64,000 bases of DNA. It comes from Trichoplusia ni (Eukaryota; Arthropoda; Insecta; Lepidoptera; Noctuidae). Position 1 is the first letter of the stretch, and each line of letters opens with the position of its first letter. Positions 1 to 11,200 of this stretch are shown here, piece by piece. The stretch spans positions 105,151 to 169,150 of the forward strand of contig NW_020800433.1 of assembly GCF_003590095.1 (NCBI RefSeq), written 5' to 3'. The position numbers and the translations under genes are program-made. The notes under the pieces were generated by a model. It had not been told where the DNA came from. It searched no databases and saw only the letters and a list, made by a program, of their open reading frames with translations.

Positions 1-151
1 ATCATAATTACAAATAGATAAATAAAAGAAATACCACATATTTAAATTGCTCAGTCACTATACAAAATGTAGAAAGTTATGATTTATAATGATCCCAAAA
101 AAGAAAGCTGCTCACAGAGTGAATCACATATGAAATTTTATTTAATTACAG

Positions 152-3083
152 GCTCATCGTGTGGTGCTTGCAGCAAGCTGTGCATATTTTGATGCCATGT
201 TTAATGTGGGGCTTGAGGAAAGTCAAAAAGGATATGTTGCACTTCCAAGTGTTCCACCTGACATTCTTCCCATGATAATAGATTTTATTTATACAGGTAA
301 TGTGACATTCAAAACAAAAGTAGTTTTACACACTGGTTTGGCCACTTCATTTGAATAATATCCTGTTGTAAGTAAATAAATATTTTGTGAGAATGTAACT
401 TGTGAGTCATCCATACTTTAAGAACCAGTAAAACATTTATCTCATTATTATTTATATTCAAAATTTCAGGTGAAATAATAATTGACAAAAGCACAGTTCA
501 ACATTTATTAATAGCTGCTGATATGCTACAACTTCGAGAACTTGTCACAGGCTGTGGTGAATATCTGCGAAGGGAATTACACCCCTCTAATGCCCTTGGA
601 ATATTCAGGTATATGCTATAGCTTTGTCATGATATTTACATAAATATAAATTTACAATCACTATTTCTTTGACAACATACACTAATGCAAACAATATTGC
701 TTTCATCAAATTAGGTTTGCAGAAGCTCACAACTGTATAGAATTGGTTAAAGAGGCACTAGAGCATGTTCAAGCCAACTGGAACATAGTATCTAATGGTG
801 ATGAGCTTTTAGAGTTGCCATTACCACAGCTAATAACTTTGCTTTCTTCTGAACAATTAAAAGTTGACAGTGAAGCACAGGTACAGTATATTGCAAGTAG
901 TGTAAAATTATCACATTACTGTAATTTGTCACTATGCAGCCATGGAATGAGCTTCCATTTTCTAGTTTCTACAAAAGCATGATGAGGATAATGATGGTAA
1001 TGATAATATTATGTAGACAGTTGAAGTAAAAGGTTCAAACCACTCATGAGAGCTTGTCATGACATTTAAGAAATATAATGTACCTAATAAAATAAAGTTA
1101 TAATTTTCTTTTCTTTTAGTATGAACAATTTTTTTTAATCTTTTGTTTTTGGGCTAGTTGTAGGTTTATCATTATTGTTCAAGTAAAATTTATCATCTTA
1201 TGCAATTTCAGGTTTTATATGCAGCTTTACGCTGGCTAGAGCATGACCCAGCATGTCGTAGACGTCACTGTTTCGAAGTTTTGAGCCATGTTAGACTGCC
1301 ACTTATATCACCACAAGTTTTAGATCAAGCTATCAAAAATGTACAAGATCCATCAATAGCTGTAGCTCTAAAAACAGTCAGAGTTGACATGGTAAGGTTT
1401 CTCTTAATGGACAAAGTAGTTTTTAATGTATTATTTGAAAAGGCTTCACTGTAAAGCACTCTATTAATTGTTTAACTTAAATATATATTTTTATGTGCAT
1501 CCTTTTTTGATAGCACTCAGTACTAATCATGTTAACAATATAACATGTTATATCAAATAAATGTTGTTCTTTATTATTTTAGAAAACACGCCGTGGAGCT
1601 TTAGTATCCCTGCTAGTAGAACCGCGGCAACGCGCTCGTCGCATTTTACTGGTAGCAGGAGGGTCATGTCGCGACAAGGCAGCTCATCCGCCACTCACAA
1701 CAGACAACATCTTATCTTCAGTGTTAAAATTTGATTTACTGAAACGGTAAATTTTCCGTATTTTAGATAAAATAAATTAAATGTAATTGAATTTTTATGC
1801 CTGTGTGAACAATATTCGACTCTCCTTGGTTTATGTTAAAATAAATTGAGCTCTCTTAAACATTCAAATAAAACCTATCATTTTACATTTTAAGTGAATG
1901 GGAAGAGCTTTCTCCCATGGGGATAGCACGAATCCAGCCGGGTGTAGCCACTTTAGGAGGACGAGTGTATGCAGTGGGAGGCGAACAAGGAAGTCAAATA
2001 CTGGCTAATGGAGAGGTTTATGATCCACAGGTATGGTACAATGTAAATTTGCCACACTAAGCGGGTTTGAATGTTGTGCAAAGAAGTCTAATTGTTAGAA
2101 GCTTAAATCAATTTCATATTATTACAGACGGATAAGTGGTCAAATATAGCGCCGATGAAAGAAGCACGTTGTGAATTCGGTCTGACAGGCTGGAATGGAA
2201 ATTTATATGCATTCGGAGGTTGGGTTGGATCGGACATGGGGGCTTCCGTAGAAGTATACGATCCAGTCGCCGATGAATGGTCAGTAGCAGGAAGAATGCC
2301 AGAACCTAGATTTGGGATGGGTGTCATCAATTTTGAAGGTAAAACTGTAAGCAGACTTAGTTTTAACACAAACATTAATAAAAAATAGACTTTTCAAACT
2401 TAGAAGAGAATTTTGTTTTTATTTTTCAGGTCTTATATACATAGTTGGGGGATGTACTCACACATGGAGGCACACCAGGGACTTGATATGTTATCACCCT
2501 GCTTCTCGCAAGTGGCACTCCCTAACGCCTATGCACCACGCACGCAGTCAAGCGGCCGCGGTAGTGCTTGATAATTACCTTTACGTGATCGGCGGGAATG
2601 CGCCGAGACGCTCAGTTCTTACATCTGTGGAACGATATAATTTCGATGACGTAAGAAAAGGCTGATATTACTATTATTTTGTAGAAACAACTTCAATAAA
2701 GTTGGCAACCTGAAAGATTTTAATGAATATATATTGTACTGTTTCTGGTGTCGTAGTTTGGATGCCTAGTCGTAAGGTTTTCGGCAAAGTAAAAAGATAA
2801 CTACACTCACTAGGTGAACTGATATATTTATTGAATGGTGTGGTAGGACACGTGGGAGGAGGTAGCGGGGCTGAAGGAGGCGCGCGCGGGCTGCGCGGCG
2901 GGCGCGGCCGAGGGCGTGCTGGTGGTGGCGGGCGGCGACAGCGAGAGCGCGGGCGAGCGCACCTTCTACCGCGCGCGCACCACGCTCGCCAGCGTGGAGC
3001 TGTACGACCCCGCCGCCAACGCCTGGCGCGCCGGCCCGCCGCTGCCGCACTCGCGCGCAGAGGCCGGCGCCGCCTTGCTCTGA
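152..3083 (+). CDS. IPP: Actin-binding protein IPP-like (BTB-BACK-kelch), 5' end missing
   Basis: This is a kelch-family protein, the kind that acts as a substrate adaptor for Cullin-3 ubiquitin ligases; IPP is also reported to bind actin. Exons with matching phases are 152-296, 470-608, 715-880, 1212-1391, 1583-1746, 1895-2030, 2128-2338, 2430-2650 and 2847-3083 (stop TGA). The first exon seen opens inside the BTB domain (HRVVLAASCAYFDAMF), so the start lies left of the window. A BACK domain follows (ALRWLEHD...RRRHCFEVL), then six kelch blades with the usual GG doublets (VGGEQGS, FGGWVGSDMG, VGGCTH, IGGNAP, AGGDSES). The GGWVG blade and the C-terminal ending RAEAGAALL resemble vertebrate IPP (KLHL27) more than other KLHL proteins as I recall them. 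The last exon is extremely GC-rich and begins with GACACGTGG right after a TAG acceptor. The family is certain; the IPP orthology is likely. Confidence 0.85.
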
Positions 3084-5022
3084 CTACGACACGCGTGTGT
3101 GCAACAGCTTCACCATTTCCACACAACGATACTGTACACACCACACTCCAGTGTAGGCGGAGACTGCTCGCGTGTGATCAACAATAATTGTCGAAAATGG
3201 GACCTTTATCGTGGGATGGACTCAACACGAAATCAAAATTATCGTGCTAAGTCCTGGATCAGAGAAAAAAATTGTAGCCGTCATTTATTTAGCAATAAGT
3301 ATCGTATTGAAAACGTAGCTTAAGACTGCAGTCACCGCGATGACTAACTTCCAAAAATTACGTTTTAGGACAAAGGTACAAAATATATTAGCAGCTTTGG
3401 CATCATAAAGTAGCTGTTGGCTCTATTACATACCGATCAAATAGGCCTTATATGTATTTATAACACAAAAATCTCCAAATTATTTATCAAATTTAAAACA
3501 TGTAATTGTTACTTTTTGAAGACTCAATTCTGAAGAATTATCGTGAAGTGTCGCGTAAAAAAGGCAGTACATATCTTACTATTGACCAAATAAATCAATT
3601 TGCCTGAAATCTTGTAAGTTTAAAAATGCAACTGCCATGGTAATGTGTAATGTTGCTGTATTGCAATGGTACCGTTGATATACAAACACCCTGAGTATAC
3701 AATTATGTGTATTGAGACATTGTGCTCTATTTTGATGCTTTACATACTCAGGTGATAGGTCACTGTGTTTGTGACGTGCTAAAATTAAGTGCATCTACAA
3801 CTATTGTACAACAATGTATCAAATTGTATTAACGTTTAGTATTTTTTTTGACCATAAAAACTTTTTGTTTTTATTTTTAGCTTAGTTTTCTTAATACCTG
3901 GTGCTACATGTATCTCATAGCAAAACACTTCGTGATCATTATTACATCAACATCCTTAAAATGTAGAATACTTACGATTTTCTTTATAGCTTACAAATAG
4001 CTAAGTTAGTTCATAAGGTTGATTGATTGCTATTTGTAATTAAGAAATGTTTATGATATAAATATTTTATCCATGTTTTGATGTCTGTTAAAAACTAGGT
4101 TTTGTATATCAATGGATGGTGCATTTAGTATCCGACTTACAGTTAGACTGGCAGTGGTCGTATAGAGTCAAAGTATATACTTATCTTTAAAAAATAATTG
4201 CTTGACTTATAATTATGTTATATATCTAATGTTGCTATGTTTTATATTCTATGCTATTAATCATTTAAAAATAAGGAACAGTACTTCCAATCTATGGTAT
4301 TTTTTATTCTTTATGTTATGTATAATGTGTTCAAATTAGGACTTAAAAAGAGTCCTAAAAGTTAAAAAACAGTAACGTAAACTGTTGGACTGCCGCCTGG
4401 TAGCATTATTTACATTTATAATTTACGCTGGGTGATATTAATGAATCTAATTTAAGTATAAAATAAGAATTAAAACATTAAATATTTTTACAATGACTAC
4501 GATTTTTTTATTTTACTACGTATAATATTATGCGTTTTCGAGACTTACAGCAAAACGTTTTCGTAACCTATCGCAACGAAAAATAATTCAGTCACATTAA
4601 TATATTTTATTTCATTTAAAGTGATTTCTAAAAAGACTAAATATCAACAACATAAATAAGAAAAAAAGCTAACATTTAAGGCATCAGCAGCAACAACAAA
4701 TTTGTATGAGACAATCAATTTTTTATTAAAGTTCCTTCTACTTAGTCCGGGCGCAGTGTTTACATAGTAGCGGGATATCTTTAAAACCTATATTTGTAAT
4801 AGTTCTTGAAAACAATTTCTCACTTACTCTTAGTAATATTTTTTTAAATGCTGATTTATAAACAAGAAGAAAAATCTGAGTTTCAAGTATCAGCTAGATT
4901 ATTTTGGTTCTATAAAACGAGAAAAATTGATATTACATTATAAAAATAAGATGTACACCAGAACAGGTACTACCTTTCTAATTATATAAATAAATAAACA
5001 CTCTCAGTGAACTTAACCACCT
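3084..5022. other. 3' flanks between convergent IPP-like and LANCL genes
   Basis: This AT-rich stretch holds the 3' UTR of the IPP-like gene on the left and that of LANCL on the right. A minus-strand AATAAA (TTTATT on plus at 4722-4727) could end LANCL. Short open frames here have no recognisable domain and look like chance. I see no RNA gene and no clear repeat. Confidence 0.5.
3589..3594 (+). terminator. Candidate polyadenylation signal of the IPP-like gene
   Basis: AATAAA lies about 505 bases after the stop codon. It is the first canonical hexamer on the plus strand after the CDS. Later AT-rich sites cannot be excluded. Confidence 0.4.
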
Positions 5023-7206
5023 TTACAGACCAAACGCTGGAAATCTGGCTTCTGCAATGCGCGTTATATCTTCAGCTAGGTATAGGCGACCACTTAAACC
5101 CTCAAACAGCGATGCCGGCCTGTCAGGGCGATGCAATTCCGTGCCCGGTCGTTCTACTGCACACCACTCCATGAAGCAGCAAGCACGATATAAATATAAC
5201 GGTCGCTGAGAATTAAAAACAGAATTATTAATAAATAGCAGAAGAACAAATACAATCTTGGTAGGCAAATTTATTGAGTAAATCAATTTATTTTGTAGAA
5301 TCACCTTAGTGGCTTGAAATAATTGTATAAACGCGTATGCGTTCCCACTCACTCCATGGCAGATGCTATATCCCTTTGTGCAAAGTCCTCGTTGCCATAT
5401 AAGATCACCGCATTGTAAGGCGACTTTCATGTATTTTTCTTCTTCAAAAATCTGAAATTTATATCATTAGATTTGACATCATTCTTATCTGAGTGTAAAG
5501 CTAGACCACTGAAGCAAACAGCAACATTAAATCTGCAATCTCCATAAGTCATCTTTATAGCAGGGCTGTGCGGGGTTGCTTCCCCAAATTTCTGTTAGAA
5601 ATATGGAACCCCTTCCACATTTCCAGAAAATAAGAAGTTAGCTTACCTGAGCAGCAAGAAGGCATAACGGTACGTATCCAGGCGCACCATGGCACCACTG
5701 AATCAGCTTGTCTCCTGAAGTACTACCCATTGATGACGGGAAATTACCACTATGGTAGCGCTGGCTCAGTAACCAGTCAATTGCTGGTTTGATAAAACTT
5801 CGGATTTCAATTATGTTTATGTGCAAACGAGCCTTCAGAAAATAAAAAAGACATAAAGGAGAGATTAACATTTCTCAAATATCACAAGTATAATTTTGTT
5901 ACATTGGAAAATCAAATATAGTAGCATACCATGCACCCCATGAAGAGTTTTGTAATATAACACGATGGACCAATATTATCAAGTGGAAGAACCTTTACAT
6001 TCCACCAGAGACAAAGTGATAAGCAACAGAACTAAAGTAAGAGACATTAAACATTGGTTAATTACTTGTAGCAACATATATAAGATTCCTGCCATTCCAT
6101 GAGCAGCTCCAAAGTATACTTTATCATGCCAGTGCCATAGTAAAGGACTATCAGACTTCATTTGAGCAGAATATTGCTTTCCAGACTTCAATATGCTGTT
6201 TATCACCTGTTATTATAGATGGAGCAAATTAAAAGAAATTCTGTTTGGTGTTTCAAACAAATTTTATTTCATATCTTATTATTTTTATACCTTTTCAATA
6301 TGATTTACAGGAATTATTTCCTTTCCATTAATATGTTTGTTGACAAACAACAATGCATAAAGATAGCCAGCTTTTCCATACAGAATTTCATCAGGTGATT
6401 CATTTAAAAGTGAGATTAAAGACATTAATCTGTAAATGTTTTAATATGTATTTATATTTACTATGATGCTCAAGACTAATAAAATTAATAGTGAGCCTTT
6501 AGCAGAATACCTGTGGGCTAAAGTTTTATAATCAGGCAGTATTTTGTCATTGCGCTTGGTGCCCAGTTTATATGATATTACAGTTGCTATAGCCAGAGGA
6601 CCGGCATCTCCACATAAGAAACTGATCCTGCGACCTTTCAAGTTTTCAATGTCTAAATATTCCAGTGCCATCTGTAATAATGAAAATTGATTATTTTAAT
6701 CATATTATATGTTTCTAATAATTAAGGCTAAATCATAACATAGAGTCAATCAGATCAAAATATATGAATATAAAGAGTATAATGCCTACTTAAAAAAAGG
6801 TATGTGTGTCATCTATACTACTACTGACCTTAAGGGATTCCTGACTGGAGGCATCATTTTTCAACGAACACATAAAGTAATAAAGTGCAAGTCCAGCTGA
6901 TCCTGTGTACACTGTAGAGTCATAAAATATATCACTTTCCATTTTTGTTTTTAAAAGTTGTAACTTCATGGTTTTAAAATTTTGCAATTTTGTTTGAAAC
7001 TTTTCTGATATCTATTAAAACAAAATACAACGTATAATATTAGTAATTTATTGATTTAAGTAATAAATATAAATTTAGACTACTTTTGATATGATAGATT
7101 TCGATTTTGAAGACCATACCCCATCCTTAGCATCGTTAATAATATTGGCTGCAATATCCAATGAATAGTCGTCAAATTGATTTTCAAACGATCCCTTTGG
7201 AGTCAT
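5023..7206 (-). CDS. LanC-like protein (LANCL1/2/3 family)
   Basis: LANCL proteins are cytosolic homologues of bacterial lanthionine synthetase C. They bind zinc and glutathione and have been reported to add glutathione to dehydroamino acids in damaged proteins. Eight exons on the minus strand are 7084-7206 (start ATG at 7206), 6829-7011, 6511-6671, 6291-6429, 6066-6206, 5647-5832, 5305-5451 and 5023-5205, giving 420 residues, a normal family length. The repeating GxxG barrel motifs are visible: TGSAGLALYY, CGDAGPLA, GKAGYLYAL, FGAAHGMAGI, WCHGAPG, CHGVSGNAY and FEGLSG. The zinc ligands are present as Cys296, then Cys342-His343; their 46-residue spacing matches human LANCL1 (C276, C322, H323). 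The first exon's donor (AAA|GTAGTC) is the least certain junction; an earlier GTATGG is possible. The gene is divergent from CREB. Which LANCL paralogue it is cannot be settled by eye. Confidence 0.9.
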
Positions 7207-7905
7207 CACTGTATATTATTAAATCTTCAAACACACAATTTTTTCGCTCGAATTTATGAAGTTTGAAAATATAGTGTACCTATTTGTTTATGATTTGATT
7301 GGTTTGTTTTTGCCGTAAGTCAAATCTGAACAATCCGAAGCGATCTGAGGTTACAGTTTGTGTTGCCAGTGTGATCGGAATTCGGATTGATAAATCTAAA
7401 TTAATAAGCTATAAGAAGAGTTCGCAGTTTAATTTATAATTGTTTAAACATTAAGGAATAATGTAATTTAATCAATTAGACTCCTTTAGTCATCAATTCA
7501 CTCAATCACCGTTTGCTAAACAATGTTTTTTTGAGAATACTCACTTTTTACTTGATAATTTTGTATTCAAGAATGAAGAGAATAGTAGTCGATTATCAAT
7601 TATATTTTCATGAAATTATTTTAGTTTTTTGAAACGGAATAATTGATTCAAGTTGCCAATCACAATAATTAAAACAATCTGTCAACTAGAAATTCATGTA
7701 TTTTTTTATTTCCAAGGTAGGTAACTTAGCAAACGAGCGCATTTAGCGCATGCGTCTGACAATTTTCGGCCATATTGTTATGACGCATACAAGATCATAG
7801 GTCTCCGCCAGTGACGAGTCTTCTCGCAGTTGACGTGGCTACTACGTACCATCCCGTTCGCCCACTCCGGACGCAGCATAGACGGTGACGAGGAATACGT
7901 AACTG
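7207..7905. promoter_or_regulatory. Shared promoter of LANCL and CREB with CRE half-sites
   Basis: About 1 kb separates the start codons of two divergent genes. Four TGACG half-sites fall within about 110 bases, at 7781, 7812, 7831 (TGACGTGG) and 7886. An NRF-1-like palindrome GCGCATGCG lies at 7746-7754 and a YY1/Pho-like GGCCAT core at 7768-7773. This pattern is typical of TATA-less bidirectional promoters. The CRE half-sites fit autoregulation of CREB, but that is inference. Confidence 0.55.
7780..7905 (+). other. Probable non-coding first exon of CREB
   Basis: A consensus donor (AACTG|GTGAGTGC) sits at 7905/7906. The next acceptor is TTTTAG at 8207-8212, just before the first coding exon. 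The GC-richer sequence before the donor fits a 5' UTR exon. The left end (transcription start) is a guess. Confidence 0.45.
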
Positions 7906-8227
7906 GTGAGTGCTTGTGAAGACAAACCTTGCGACCTGTCATGGTTACTTATATTTGGATTCACAAATAATGTATGATCCATATGATATTGGAATACTTA
8001 AATCTAGTAAATATTGAAAATTAAGTTGCGTTTGTATTCGACGCAATAGGAAATTCCGCGTCCCGTCTATGACGCGATGATTCCGTTTTAGGATTTCCAA
8101 GTCAACAAGAAACTTGTCAGAGAACCAGAGAGTGTTTATATTCAACGAAAGATTTGCCTTTGAGCATGTCTGAAGATCAAGGAATGCACAGAAAGTTGAC
8201 CTTGAATTTTAGGTGACCTTAGTGGGC

Positions 8228-11200
8228 ATGGATGGAATGGTGGAAGAGAATGGCACTTCAAGCGGTGCTGGTCCCACGGATACGCTGGCCAGTGCAAGCT
8301 CCTCGGCGGCCGCGTCTGCTCCACACGTAGTCGCCGTCACCAGCATAGTGCAACTAACATTACCAACACAAGCTCCATCTGCACAGGTGTTTATTTTGTT
8401 CCATATTTATTTTTGTATGAAATGTCTTGTGCTGTTTACTAATTTAGATCTTCTATTCATAACCTAAATGTGTTCTAGAGTTATTACTCTATTTGAGACA
8501 GCATGTGTCAAAGGCATTAAGTAAATAACAGATATAAACAGTGCATCTTTTAAATTAGTTTACAATCTACAGTACTTGCTATCATTGTGTTTTCATTTTG
8601 CCAATGTTATTACGATTAATCTTATAAGACAAGACACATTGTTGACAATCGAGTGTTTTGTGATTTTGATATTTGTATTTTATTTTAAAATATAGTTTTT
8701 TGGTGACCTAAACATTAATCTTTCATATTATTTCAGGTTCAATCAGTAATACAACCAAACCAACAATCTGTAATTCAAACAGCATCCAATATACAGTCTG
8801 TGCAGTTACCAAAAGGGAATGTGATTCTTGTTAGTAAACCAAATTCAGTTATACACACCACACAAGGGACCCTACAGACATTGCAGGTATGTTGTTATAT
8901 TATTGCTATATTACTATAACAATATCATTTTTGATTCTTTTGTAAACAGTTGCTTGTTTACATCTGTGTCTTTCATATAATGTTATGCTTTTCTGTGCTG
9001 TATTAGGATTTATTTATACCAAAGATATAATGTTTATTTTACTACCTGCCATGATGTTATATTATATTATAACTATATTATAAAAAATATCACATGAAAA
9101 TATGGAAGTAAATGAGGATATTTTCAAAGATGCTGATTGTAAGGTGTTTCTTAAATAATATAATCTAGTACTTATTGCTGTATGTCTACAAAAGACAAAT
9201 ATAAAATAAGATTTTTTTATGTAAGTATTTAGCCTATTGTATTTTGTTTCTTTACTTTTGAACTGTTAGGAGTTAAGTTTATTGAATAAAATTAAAATGA
9301 TGTTGATATGATTTCTTAACATAATACACTATTGCCAGGGTTCAACAATGTTCCAGAAAATCACAGGTTATATTTGTTTAAATCAACATGGTGTCTTAAA
9401 TTTATGGAATTAAAATTAAAATAATTCAATGAAATCAATGAAACAAATGTCTACTAATTCTAATATATGTATGATTTGTAGATAAAACCTGAACCCAACA
9501 CCTTAGTAAGCACCCAAGGCCAATCTTGCAGCGATGACAGTTGTAGTGGTGATGAAAGTCCAAAGCGGAAATACCGGGAGATGCTGACCCGGCGCCCATC
9601 ATATCGCAAAATTTTGAATGATCTTGGTGGTGCTGAAATTGCTGGTAAGTTCAATTTACCACACTTTTAAAATTTAATGCAAATTAAATAAAACCATGAG
9701 TCATAAAATGTTCCTTATTTATGAACATCCATGTAATAAAAGGAAAATAATGTTATAAAGATTGTGCTTCTATAATTATTGTTTTGTTATATATATATTT
9801 TTCTATTGTGCCTTAAAAGGGCTGACTGGATATTTTTGAACTTGAACTTCACAGATTTTGGAAAGTAAGTAATCTATGCCATTGGTGAAAACCTGAACAA
9901 AATGACATGTAGTTATTTACTTGAATATGTATAATGCTGTTTGCTGTTGTAACATATAAAACATTAAATATTATTAGAAGAAAAACTATACACCCAGCAT
10001 CTTATTACCACTGAAATGTTAAAGGAATTAATTAAAATATTAACCTTGTAAGTTGTTAGGTCAACTATGTTCAGGGTAACTTATCACATTTAAATAGGTA
10101 TGACAAATTTGGAAAACGGTTTACCAACTTAAATACAACAACTCAAAAGTATAAGAGCCTGATAATATTACAGAAAATCGCATGGGAACTAAACCGGGAA
10201 ACGAGAACGAAGTGTCGCTGTCATCTTCTTTATCATTTGCGCCAGGTCAGTTAAATGTGCCGCCGTTGACACTCTTTGTTTCTGTGTGCAACATGTGTCA
10301 CTAACCTGTTACAACGCATCATACATAACATAATGTAAATTGTGTTGGTACACGGCTCATAACCACAAGCTTCGAGATTGTCTCATCGTCATTTGTTTTA
10401 TACCATAAAACAGATTCCTGTTAGGTAATGAAAAATAATTCTCATTACATAATTTGCATTGATCTAAAGTAGTTTGGAGGGCTAATAAACTTCTTGACCT
10501 TTGATTTAGATATATACACGTCATTTAATTCTCATTTCATAAATCTTTCCATTAACCTGCCTTTTTTTTACTTAATATAAGTTGATTTCCTTAATAAACA
10601 TCTACTGTACAAATATTATTACAACGTATAGCTTTTTGATTTTCATAGTTATGCTAAGTTCATTAATTTATTCTATTTTTAGCGCATTTTATGTTTAGTT
10701 ATTAGTAAACTTCCTATCGCTGTGCAATTGAGAAATTGCATATGTGACCTACTAAATGAGATAATAAAGCAACAAAAAAAAAACATAAATAAATAATAGC
10801 CTATAATACACACGGCTGAGTAAAGGCCTCTTACTGTAATTAATTTGAAACCTATAAAGACGTGATGATTAACATTTATAACAGTCTCGAACATACAAGG
10901 TCACGCGACATTTACTAGGATTCAAAACATGATAGTTTTTTCGCTCTGAAATATTTATGAAATGAAGTTTCAAACTAAAAGTTTTCAGTTTATTAGTTAC
11001 GGCCTGAAGTGTAGGTAACTGTAATGGTTCTTAAATAAAACTAGAAAAATATATTAAGTACCATACTGTCATACGTTTTAATACGTGATCTTATGGCGCC
11101 TTGTATAATTTTGTTCAAAATATTACATTACTAATATGTATTAAGTACTTTAATAAGTAAATCATATTACAATAAATATCAATAGTTATTCGTTATAAAA

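Noticed and set aside
2674..3187. Long frames on both strands across the GC-rich end of the IPP-like gene.
   Set aside because: They are shadows caused by GC-rich sequence without stop codons; only the frame DTWEEVAGL...AALL continues the kelch protein.
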